Positions 54,916-61,640 of a stretch of 64,000 nucleotides of DNA are shown piece after piece (position 1 is the stretch's first letter; each line of letters opens with the position of its first letter). The DNA lies in NCBI GenBank assembly GCA_015069615.1, contig SVIF01000006.1, positions 1 to 64,000 of the forward strand, given 5' to 3'. The notes under the pieces were generated by a model. The model did not search any database. It saw nothing but the letters and a program-made list of their open reading frames with translations, and had not been told where the DNA came from. Source of the DNA: Clostridiales bacterium. Its GTDB lineage: Bacteria; Bacillota; Clostridia; Christensenellales; Borkfalkiaceae. Both the position numbers and the translations under genes were made by a program.

Positions 54916-55860
54916 ATGGGTGAAAAACCACAAATTTTGATTGTTTGCGGTCCAACGGCGTCGGGGAAAAGTGCGCTTGCGGTGGCACTTGCAAAAAAAC
55001 TGAACGGAGAAGTGGTTTCTGCGGATTCCATGCAGATTTATCGCGAATTTTCGGTGGGAACTGCAAAACCGACGATAGAAGAACAAAGGGATATTCCGCA
55101 TCATATGATTGACTGTGTGCCGCCCAACGTTCCTTTTTCGGTGTCAGACTACGCAACGCGGGCAATTCCGATCATTGATGATATTCTTTCACGCGGGAAG
55201 GTTCCGGTAATTTGCGGTGGAACGGGTTTTTACGTCAACTCTTTGTTGTACTCGCTAAGTTATGGAAATCACGGCGGGGACGAGCATACTTTGGCTGTTC
55301 GGAAAAAGTATATGGATATGCTGCCCGTTCTTGGTGAAGAGGGTATTTATGCGAAATTGTGTGAAGTTGATCCCGTTTCTGCCCAAAAGTTGCATCCAAA
55401 CGACGTAAAAAGGGTAATTCGTGCATTGGAAATTTACGAAACCTCGGGAATACGTAAATCGGATATTGTGGATGATTTAACCCCACGCTATACATATTTG
55501 GCTGTTACGCCTTCATGGGATAGGGAAGTTCTCTATAACCGCATCAATCAGCGTGTTGAGTTAATGCTGCAAAATGGTTGGGTGGAAGAGGTGGCCTTAT
55601 TACAAAAATTAGGGCTTTCAAACGAAATGCAATCCATGCAGGCCATTGGATACCGTGAAATTGCCTTTGATTTGGCAAATTTTGGCAAATTGAACGATAC
55701 TACGCCAGACATAATAGCGAAAAATACGCGAAATTACGCAAAGCGGCAGATAACTTTTTTTAAACGATTACCTAATTTACAGTATTTAGATATGAAAAAA
55801 CCGTTTGCCGAAGTGGTAAACAGCGTTGTTTCCTCTTTTTTAGGAAAAGAAGCGAATTAA
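54916..55860 (+). CDS. miaA: tRNA dimethylallyltransferase
   Basis: Adds a dimethylallyl group to A37 of tRNAs reading UNN codons. It has 314 residues. The P-loop is GPTASGKSALA, SADSMQIYREFSVGTAKP binds substrate, and CGGTGFYVNSLLY is a family motif, with the C-terminal YAKRQITFFKRL. The product is the substrate of MiaB in the same unit. The gene ends 32 bases before a hairpin that leads into hfq. Confidence 0.95.
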   Translation: MGEKPQILIVCGPTASGKSALAVALAKKLNGEVVSADSMQIYREFSVGTAKPTIEEQRDIPHHMIDCVPPNVPFSVSDYATRAIPIIDDILSRGKVPVICGGTGFYVNSLLYSLSYGNHGGDEHTLAVRKKYMDMLPVLGEEGIYAKLCEVDPVSAQKLHPNDVKRVIRALEIYETSGIRKSDIVDDLTPRYTYLAVTPSWDREVLYNRINQRVELMLQNGWVEEVALLQKLGLSNEMQSMQAIGYREIAFDLANFGKLNDTTPDIIAKNTRNYAKRQITFFKRLPNLQYLDMKKPFAEVVNSVVSSFLGKEAN

Positions 55861-55892
55861 CGGTATATTTTAGATTGAAAGCGGAAAAAATA

Positions 55893-55922
55893 CCCCCACA
55901 AAGGTTTTGTGGGGGCGTTTTT
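55893..55922 (+). terminator. Hairpin terminator whose 3' arm is also the hfq ribosome site
   Basis: CCCCCACAAA and TTTGTGGGGG form a perfect 10-bp stem with a GGT loop, followed by CGTTTTT and then directly the hfq ATG. The only ribosome site for hfq (GGGGG) is in the 3' arm. It may terminate miaA transcripts, hide the hfq site, or both. Confidence 0.75.
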
Positions 55923-56156
55923 ATGAAAAATGCATTTGTTTTGCAAGATATTGTTTTAAATCAAATTCGTAGAGAACGCAGTATTGCCTATTTTTCTATG
56001 ATAGACGGAAGGGAAGTTTCGGGAAAAATTCACGGATTTGATCATGAAACCGTTATTATTGACCTTGCAGATGGGAACCAAATGATGTTATATAAGAAAA
56101 ACATCCTTTCTGTGTTGCCCCCAAAGCCAGTTTTAACGGATCACACATCCCTATAA
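55923..56156 (+). CDS. hfq: RNA chaperone Hfq
   Basis: A 77-residue Sm-like protein that forms hexameric rings and helps small RNAs pair. LQDIVLNQIRRE matches the N-terminal helix (with Gln of the proximal RNA site), GKIHGFDHETVIID is Sm1, and MMLYKKNILSVLP is Sm2, where the common YKHAIS reads YKKNIL. The swap of His to Lys in the YKH motif is unusual. Synteny with miaA supports the call. The ATG follows the hairpin listed above, so expression may be self-regulated. Confidence 0.85.
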   Translation: MKNAFVLQDIVLNQIRRERSIAYFSMIDGREVSGKIHGFDHETVIIDLADGNQMMLYKKNILSVLPPKPVLTDHTSL

Positions 56157-56163
56157 TAAAAAA

Positions 56164-56194
56164 AGCCGTTATCAAACCGATAACGGCTATATTT
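56164..56194. terminator. Bidirectional terminator between hfq and lexA
   Basis: A 10-bp stem (AGCCGTTATC with its complement) around AAACC, T-run after and A-run before. Confidence 0.92.
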
Positions 56195-56812
56195 TTAAGA
56201 AAAAGTACGGAAAAGACCAACAACTTTACCTAAAATTTGGACGTCGCGCACCATAATGTCGCTATAATCGCGATTTTCAGGGTGCAAAACTATGTAATCA
56301 CTCTTTTTATAGAATCGTTTTACGGTTGCACTGTCATCTAACAGCGCCACCACAATATCTCCATCGTTTGCGGTTTCTTGTTTTTTACAAATCAGCTTAT
56401 CTCCGCTAAAAATTCCTGCATCTACCATACTTTCCCCACGGGCACGAAGTAAAAACATGTTTTCTCCGCTTTTAAATTGCGGGGGAAGGGGGTAATAGTC
56501 TTCAATGTTTTCTTGCGCAAAAATGGGGGTACCGCAAGCAACTTCACCAAGCAAAGGCGCTGTGGGCACACGAGCATCTAATGTTTGGCTTGGGGTGCGG
56601 CATAAACCGATTGCGCGGTTTTTGGAGTCCGTTTTATTGATAAGCCCACGGCTTTTCAGTTTTTCCAAGTAATTAAACGCCGTTGCTGTAGAATTTAAGT
56701 TTAAATCTCTACAAATCTCACGGACGGAGGGGGGATAACCGTTTTCGGCAACGAATGAATCTAAGTATTGCATTAACTCTTGCAGTTTCAGTTCAATTTC
56801 AGACCTTTTCAT
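56195..56812 (-). CDS. lexA: LexA repressor
   Basis: SOS regulator, 205 residues. The N-terminal winged helix is at about 1-70 (PPSVREICRDLNLNSTATAFNYLEKL). The C-terminal S24 peptidase has the nucleophile in ARGESMVDAGI and the lysine in DDSATVKRFYKK. The self-cleavage bond, normally Ala-Gly, is Cys93-Gly94 (EVACGTPIF). ATG 56812 has AAAGGAGG 8 bases upstream. Its own promoter overlaps a LexA-type box, so autoregulation is likely. Confidence 0.94.
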   Translation of the reverse strand: MKRSEIELKLQELMQYLDSFVAENGYPPSVREICRDLNLNSTATAFNYLEKLKSRGLINKTDSKNRAIGLCRTPSQTLDARVPTAPLLGEVACGTPIFAQENIEDYYPLPPQFKSGENMFLLRARGESMVDAGIFSGDKLICKKQETANDGDIVVALLDDSATVKRFYKKSDYIVLHPENRDYSDIMVRDVQILGKVVGLFRTFS

Positions 56813-56834
56813 TTGTATTCCTCCTTTTTTATTC

Positions 56835-56863
56835 ATTATATCATATTTTTTTTAATAAATCAA
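56835..56863 (-). promoter_or_regulatory. Sigma-A promoter of lexA
   Basis: On the minus strand TTGATT (56863-56858), 17-base spacer, TATAAT (56840-56835), ahead of the lexA ribosome site. The -35 touches the box at 56862-56873. Confidence 0.75.
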
Positions 56864-56873
56864 ACATTTGTTT
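56862..56873. promoter_or_regulatory. Candidate LexA operator
   Basis: AAACATTTGTTT is a perfect 5-2-5 palindrome and fits the Gram-positive SOS consensus core AACnnnnGTT. It overlaps the lexA -35 and lies 10 bases upstream of the -35 of the divergent Cys-rich gene. Confidence 0.65.
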
Positions 56874-56883
56874 ACAAGATTTC

Positions 56884-56912
56884 TTGAATTTTTTATTTTT
56901 TTATGATATAAT
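56884..56912 (+). promoter_or_regulatory. Sigma-A promoter of the Cys-rich small gene
   Basis: TTGAAT (56884-56889), 17-base spacer, TATAAT (56907-56912), then AGGAGG before ATG 56932. Confidence 0.82.
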
Positions 56913-56931
56913 TAGGATAGGAGGATAAGTT

Positions 56932-57147
56932 ATGAAAGGTGAGCCTTGCGAATTATATGATAGAGAGTGTATTGAATGTGGTGAATGTGATGCTTGCGAT
57001 CTAGATCCCAATAAAACCTGTGATAGTTGCGGAAAATGCTTGCATTTAGAAGAATATTCTAAAATTTTAATTGACGGCATCTTTGAAAGCGAAGAAGCTT
57101 GGGAAGAATTTTTAGCTTCCAAAGCGAACGAAAAAAATATAAAATAA
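56932..57147 (+). CDS. Cys-rich small protein, possible metal-binding
   Basis: A 71-residue soluble protein. Eight cysteines lie in the first 36 residues, with CIECGECDAC and CDSCGKC as closely spaced pairs, and the rest is an acidic helix (ESEEAWEEFLASK). The pattern could hold zinc or an iron-sulfur cluster, but it is not a standard ferredoxin. I recall similar small proteins in other Clostridia, so it looks conserved. It has its own strong promoter and AGGAGG, and shares its upstream region with lexA, raising the chance of SOS control. Function unknown. Confidence 0.75.
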   Translation: MKGEPCELYDRECIECGECDACDLDPNKTCDSCGKCLHLEEYSKILIDGIFESEEAWEEFLASKANEKNIK

Positions 57148-57163
57148 CAATTTGTTAATTAGA

Positions 57164-57196
57164 AATCCCCCCAAAACAAATTTGGGGGGATTGTTA
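57164..57196 (+). terminator. Terminator after the Cys-rich gene
   Basis: A 12-bp stem (AATCCCCCCAAA with its complement) around ACAAA, then GTTATTAT. The U-run is imperfect. Confidence 0.8.
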
Positions 57197-57230
57197 TTAT
57201 CATTTTTTAAACGGTTGTTTTACAAATGAG

Positions 57231-58334
57231 CTATTCATTTTCTTCGTTTTCGGTTAAATGGGGAAGGTTGGCCGTTTCTTGCGCTTCGTTATTTTTTTGA
57301 TTTCCCAAAAATACGGAGTTTGCGGCAGCCCTACGAATATCGTCTGAAATTGCAGCGTAGTGGCGTTTCGTTGTGTTAACGTCGCTATGACCTAAAACGT
57401 CTGCAACTACGTAAATATCGCCCGTTTGCCGGTATAAATTCGTACCGAACGTGCTACGTAGCTTGTGCGGAGTGATTTTTTTGAGGGGAGTTACGATTTG
57501 GCTATACTTTTTAACTAAATTTTCAACAGCGCGCACGGTAATGCGGCGGTCCTTTTCAGAAACAAACAGTGCACTTTCAGTTTTGGGTAGATTCGGGCGT
57601 TTTGCGCGTGCGGAAATCCATTCCAACAGGGGTGTTTTTACTTGATCCGAAAAATATAGGATTACGCGATTGCCCCCCTTTCTGGTTACGCGGAAACCAT
57701 TGACCGAAAAATCAATATCTTCAACGTTTAAACCAACCAATTCACTAATGCGGATGCCCGTTCCTAAAAACAAGGTAATCATGGCTACGTCGCGAATTTT
57801 TGTTTTTTGGTGTGCGGCTTTTTGGCGGGGTGTTAGTCCTTCGCCATTTTCCACCACCGAAAGAAGAGATGAAAGCTCGCCATCTTCTAAGCGAATAATT
57901 TCTTTTTCATGCAACTTAGGCATGGAAAGCTTTGCTGCCACGTTTGTGTTAATACGATCCCGATTAAACAAGTATTTGTAAAAGGAGCGAACGCTTGCAA
58001 TTTTTCTGGCTTTCGCATGTTCTTTACAATATTCACGCTTTCCGTTAATTTCATACGAAGAAAGGTAACCTGAATAGCGTTCTAAATCATCTGTACGCAA
58101 ATTTTCTAAGTCTTCAAGAGTTATTTCGTTTGGTTTTTTCCCGCGAAATAGTTTTTCACATAAAAAACGGAAGAAAATTCTAAGATCATACGCATAATTT
58201 TTACGTGTTAAGGGAGAGGTTACGTTTTCAATGCCTATAAAGTAATCAGAAGCAAAAGAGGGTAGTTCGTTTAAGATTTCGTCTACCGTTTTTCTGCAAT
58301 TTTCATCCCGTTTTACATAATAATCGTTGCGCAT
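57231..58334 (-). CDS. Tyrosine recombinase of the XerC/XerD type
   Basis: A 367-residue site-specific recombinase. The SAM-like core-binding domain is at about 25-140. The catalytic residues are the Arg in GTGIRISELVG, the Lys in RKGG, HKLR, GHS and the nucleophile Tyr in RHYA. The C-terminal 35-residue acidic tail is longer than in XerC/D. AACGGAG precedes the start. No phage or excisionase gene accompanies it, so a chromosome-dimer or housekeeping role is as likely as an integrase. Convergent with the Cys-rich gene. Confidence 0.85.
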   Translation of the reverse strand: MRNDYYVKRDENCRKTVDEILNELPSFASDYFIGIENVTSPLTRKNYAYDLRIFFRFLCEKLFRGKKPNEITLEDLENLRTDDLERYSGYLSSYEINGKREYCKEHAKARKIASVRSFYKYLFNRDRINTNVAAKLSMPKLHEKEIIRLEDGELSSLLSVVENGEGLTPRQKAAHQKTKIRDVAMITLFLGTGIRISELVGLNVEDIDFSVNGFRVTRKGGNRVILYFSDQVKTPLLEWISARAKRPNLPKTESALFVSEKDRRITVRAVENLVKKYSQIVTPLKKITPHKLRSTFGTNLYRQTGDIYVVADVLGHSDVNTTKRHYAAISDDIRRAAANSVFLGNQKNNEAQETANLPHLTENEENE

Positions 58335-58388
58335 TTTCTTTTCTCCGTTTTCAGTATATCACAAATTAGAAATAAATGCAAATTTTCT

Positions 58389-58417
58389 TTGCAAAAAATA
58401 TAATTTTGCGCTATAAT
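58389..58417 (+). promoter_or_regulatory. Sigma-A promoter of comEC
   Basis: TTGCAA (58389-58394), 17-base spacer, TATAAT (58412-58417). The ribosome site before ATG 58446 is poor (AGGA at distance 8). Confidence 0.8.
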
Positions 58418-58445
58418 ATATACGAATACCATAGGAATACATAGT

Positions 58446-59987
58446 ATGAAAACACTAAAGATAAAACACAATTCAAATTTTCCTTTCATTCATCTGCGCC
58501 CTTTTCTATTTGCGGCGCTAGGTTTTATTTTAGGAGTTTTATCTGTATTTCAATACGCGATTTACGGTAAAACCTTTCTTTTTATCCTATTTTTCGCACT
58601 AGTAGTCCTTTTATTTTTAATTTCTGTTTATCAATTTTTCCGCAAAAAATCTAAAATTTTATTGTTTTGTTCAACAATTGTATTTTTCTTTGGAGTATGC
58701 GGTGGGGTTGTTTCGTTTATGCAGGTTTCTGCATATGAACGTGAAGAAATCTCAAACGGGTATTATACCGTTTATGGTACAATTCAGGGCGAGTCAGAAT
58801 TGGAAGACGGATATAGTTTGATGTTATCTGATTTAACATTTAGATCGCATGATGAAACAATTTATTCTAAATATCAAATGCACTTAATTGTTTTTGATAA
58901 AAGGGAGGAGCTTTCTATCGGGAAGCGTATTAAAGCATATGCAAAGATACAAATGCAGGAGAAAGGCGAATATTATTCCTATCAAATGGCAAATGGTATA
59001 AAATACGTGGCGTTTGTAGGGGATAGTACGGTAAATATTGTTGGTGAAACGAAAAATTTCTTTACTAAAATACGATTAAAAGGGATTTCTATTTTAGAAT
59101 CCTTTTTAACGGGAGATCCTCTTTTTCTTTCCACAGGTATCCTGTTTGGGGATACCGCTGATATGGGCGAAGATACACTGGTTCAATTTCGTAAACTGGG
59201 AATAGCTCATATATTTGCCGTTTCAGGCTTGCACATAGGCTTTTTATGTTTAATCATAACAAAATTGCTACGTAGAACAGAAGCGCGCAATCCCATTCGT
59301 TTTCTTTTGCCCACCATTGCTGTATTTTTGTATGCGGGTGTGTGCGGTTTTACGCCTTCTGCCTTGCGTGCGGCAATTATGTGTGCTACTACATTATTCT
59401 TCACTTATATTGGCGCGCCATACGATAGCCTAAGTGGTGTTTTATTTAGCGCAATTGTTGTTTTGACGATCAATCCGGCAGACGTGATGTCGTACGGATT
59501 TATTCTTTCATATGCGTGTGTGCTATCTATTATAATCCTTGCTCCAATATTTAAACGCTTTTTGCGTCCTTTACCAGCTAAAATAGGGGATAGTTTAGCA
59601 ATTTCTCTGGGAATTCAAGTAGGCGTTTTTCCCATACAAATGTTGTTGTTTGGGTTTGCTGCGCCCATTTCTATATTGCTAAATCTAATTTTTATTCCCA
59701 TAATTACGGTCCTATATATTCTTTTAGTGCTATCCGTTTTGTGCGTGGCTATGCTACCTGAGTTTGCGTTGATATTAGTTTGTTTTCAAAAAATATTTGA
59801 AGTGCTATTATTGATCATAGGTAAAATTCCCAGCAACTTTACGATTGGCAGTTTTGATATTCGTGGGGGAGTGGCTGCGTATTACTTAGGCGTATTCATA
59901 TCCTCTTATCATGTAAATCTAAAAGGATGGGTAAAAATAGTTTTAGCCTCAAGTTGCTTTTTAACGTTCCTAATTATAGTATTGTAA
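58446..59987 (+). CDS. comEC: ComEC/Rec2-family DNA-uptake channel protein, lacking the C-terminal nuclease domain
   Basis: A 513-residue polytopic membrane protein. N-terminal helices are followed by an OB-fold (about 100-180) and the competence domain with LGIAHIFAVSGLHIGFL and GFTPSALRAAIM. The protein stops after the last helix; full-length ComEC (about 750 residues) continues into a metallo-beta-lactamase nuclease domain, absent here and not seen in the following 770 bases. It may work with a separate nuclease, or be a decayed uptake gene. The comEA-like gene lies 18 kb away. Confidence 0.85.
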   Translation: MKTLKIKHNSNFPFIHLRPFLFAALGFILGVLSVFQYAIYGKTFLFILFFALVVLLFLISVYQFFRKKSKILLFCSTIVFFFGVCGGVVSFMQVSAYEREEISNGYYTVYGTIQGESELEDGYSLMLSDLTFRSHDETIYSKYQMHLIVFDKREELSIGKRIKAYAKIQMQEKGEYYSYQMANGIKYVAFVGDSTVNIVGETKNFFTKIRLKGISILESFLTGDPLFLSTGILFGDTADMGEDTLVQFRKLGIAHIFAVSGLHIGFLCLIITKLLRRTEARNPIRFLLPTIAVFLYAGVCGFTPSALRAAIMCATTLFFTYIGAPYDSLSGVLFSAIVVLTINPADVMSYGFILSYACVLSIIILAPIFKRFLRPLPAKIGDSLAISLGIQVGVFPIQMLLFGFAAPISILLNLIFIPIITVLYILLVLSVLCVAMLPEFALILVCFQKIFEVLLLIIGKIPSNFTIGSFDIRGGVAAYYLGVFISSYHVNLKGWVKIVLASSCFLTFLIIVL

Positions 59988-60396
59988 TATTAAAAATAAT
60001 TTTTAAAGAAAAAAATCAGCCAAAACAAAAAATATTGGAGAGAGTTTTTAATGTTATGTTAGACAAAAATCGTGTTAGGGAAGAAAGGATGTTAAAAACG
60101 TAATGCGTTATATCTATTCGCAAAAGTCTTGTTTTGCGAATAGATAAGGGGTAAAACAGGTAAGAATATAGGAATTTAGCATTTTTAACCATCATATTAC
60201 CTTTAATAAATTTTTTAAAATGTTATCTTAACTGCGATTTTAGAACTTGGATTATCCATAATTTTATGTTTCATTTCGTTATTTTTTTATCAAACTGCTT
60301 TGTTTATTGATATTTTTTCCTTTATATCATGAATTTTAAATGATACAATGGACAAGCTACTGCATTGAGTTAAATTATAAATAAGAAAAACAAAAT
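59988..60396. other. AT-rich gene-free stretch left of the DnaA-box cluster
   Basis: No convincing gene lies here. A perfect 15-bp hairpin is at 60111-60146. The rest is very AT-rich and could be the melting region of an origin, if the adjacent cluster is one. Confidence 0.6.
60111..60146. repeat. Perfect 15-bp hairpin without T-run
   Basis: The arms TATCTATTCGCAAAA and its exact complement stand around GTCTTG. Neither side has the T-run of an intrinsic terminator. It may be part of a small RNA or a protein-binding site. Confidence 0.7.
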
Positions 60397-60607
60397 TGTG
60401 GATAACTTAATCAATTAGTAAAAAGCCATAAAATTTTACGAATTTTTATTGAATTTCATACAAATAGACGCCTTTAAAATCACTTAAAATCACTTAAAAT
60501 AGCCTAAAATGCGTATTTTTGTGGATAACATACCCATTTTGTGGATAAATTTGCCAAAACTTGTGGATAAAGTGCATTTTTATCCACATTTTGCATTTTT
60601 ATCCAAA
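60397..60607. other. Cluster of DnaA boxes (possible replication-origin-like element)
   Basis: Five exact TTATCCACA boxes lie in 192 bases: in the TGTGGATAA orientation at 60397-60405, 60520-60528, 60540-60548 and 60562-60570, and inverted at 60580-60588. A sixth near match (TTATCCAAA) is at 60599-60607. Elsewhere I noticed isolated copies, in whiA and the PBP gene. Tandem 10-bp repeats lie within it. It may be oriC, a DnaA-titration site, or the origin of a former plasmid. Confidence 0.7.
60474..60513 (+). repeat. Four tandem 10-bp AT-rich repeats
   Basis: TTAAAATCAC occurs twice exactly and is followed by TTAAAATAGC and CTAAAATGCG in the same 10-base phase. They sit between the first and second DnaA boxes, as iterons or DNA-unwinding repeats do. 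Confidence 0.8.
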
Positions 60608-60648
60608 AAACACCCTTCAAAAAACACTGAAAACTGGTAACAGCAATA

Positions 60649-60679
60649 AAAAAACAGCCAAAACAATAGGCTGTTTTTT
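60649..60679. terminator. Bidirectional terminator-like hairpin
   Basis: AAAAAACAGCC pairs with GGCTGTTTTTT around a 9-base loop. It could stop transcripts crossing the DnaA-box region from either side. Confidence 0.8.
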
Positions 60680-60762
60680 ACGTTTTTTAGGTAAATATTT
60701 AGTAATAAAATTTTATGAAAGTAAAACTATATTTTAAAATTAAACTCCCCCATTTAATAGTA

Positions 60763-61419
60763 TTATCGGTACAAAGTATCTTTAATGCGATAAAGTTCTA
60801 GGGCTTTTCTGCGTTTTTTGTAGTCGGGAATATAAATTTCTACTTCCTTCCAAAAATCTTTACTGTGATCAAAGTGCTTTAAGTGTGCCAATTCATGCAC
60901 AACAACGTATTCTACAAGTGGATAATCCACCATAATAATACGCCAGGAGAAGGTTAAATCGCCTTCATTTGTGCATGCGCCGTTTCTACTTTTATAGTCT
61001 TTAATTTCAACGGATTTAGGGGTAACGCCCATTTTTGCCGCGTATTCCTTTACAATTTCGGGAATTAACTTAACAGCTTCGTTCTTTAAAACACGTTTTG
61101 CATTTCTTGCCACGTCTTGACCAAACTTTACGGCAAACCAGCGTTCGGTTAACTTTGTAGTATCGTCCACACGAACAACGGACATCTTTTTACCGAGAAA
61201 AAGAATTTTTTTACACTTTATTACGTCGTCAAAATAGTGCTTTTCTTGTTCATTTTGGGAAATTTGCTTATTGATCCAGTCCTCGTGCTTTGCAAGAAAG
61301 ATTAAGATGCGTTCTTCAGATAATCCGTTGGGTGCCTTTACAAGCACGCCTTTTTTAGGGTGATAGGCAACGCTTAACGTTTTTCTATCCGAGCGTTCTA
61401 AAGTGTATTCGTAATCCAC
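60763..61419 (-). CDS. YgjP-like (DUF45) metallohydrolase
   Basis: A 218-residue protein with the HExxH motif in VVHELAHLKHFDHSKDFW near its C-terminus, the pattern of the YgjP/DUF45 group related to M48 and SprT-like zincins. Some YgjP proteins are reported to act on nucleotides, so peptidase activity is not assured. GTG 61419, with GGGAGG 10 bases upstream, is preferred to GTG 61437, which overlaps that site. The gene is divergent from the PadR gene. Confidence 0.85.
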   Translation of the reverse strand: MDYEYTLERSDRKTLSVAYHPKKGVLVKAPNGLSEERILIFLAKHEDWINKQISQNEQEKHYFDDVIKCKKILFLGKKMSVVRVDDTTKLTERWFAVKFGQDVARNAKRVLKNEAVKLIPEIVKEYAAKMGVTPKSVEIKDYKSRNGACTNEGDLTFSWRIIMVDYPLVEYVVVHELAHLKHFDHSKDFWKEVEIYIPDYKKRRKALELYRIKDTLYR

Positions 61420-61574
61420 GTTTGGGGTTCCTCCCACATGTAATTTTTCTACCTATATTGTACTATAAAATTTAAAAATTGTCTATATAATAGCTGGATT
61501 TTTTTAAAATTTCAAAATTTTTATTGTTTTAGTAAGATTTTTTTACATAAATTGTCTGACATACTAATTTGCAA

Positions 61575-61622
61575 TTGACAGACTTATCACTTTGCGGTAT
61601 AATAAACGTATATAATACGTTT
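61575..61622 (+). promoter_or_regulatory. Sigma-A promoter with operator-like palindrome before the PadR gene
   Basis: A perfect TTGACA (61575-61580), 17-base spacer and perfect TATAAT (61598-61603). Right behind it AAACGTAT/ATACGTTT forms a perfect 8-3-8 inverted repeat (61604-61622) across the transcription start. A repressor bound there would block the promoter; the PadR-type product is the obvious candidate. Confidence 0.75.
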
Positions 61623-61640
61623 ACAAAAGGTAGGTGCACT

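Noticed and set aside
57231-58334. Phage or integrative element around the tyrosine recombinase
   Set aside because: No att-like repeats, tRNA, excisionase or phage genes are seen; flanking genes are housekeeping.
60397-60607. Firm annotation as oriC
   Set aside because: The boxes are convincing, but gene orientation on the left and the missing dnaA neighbourhood argue against calling it the working origin without skew or depth data.
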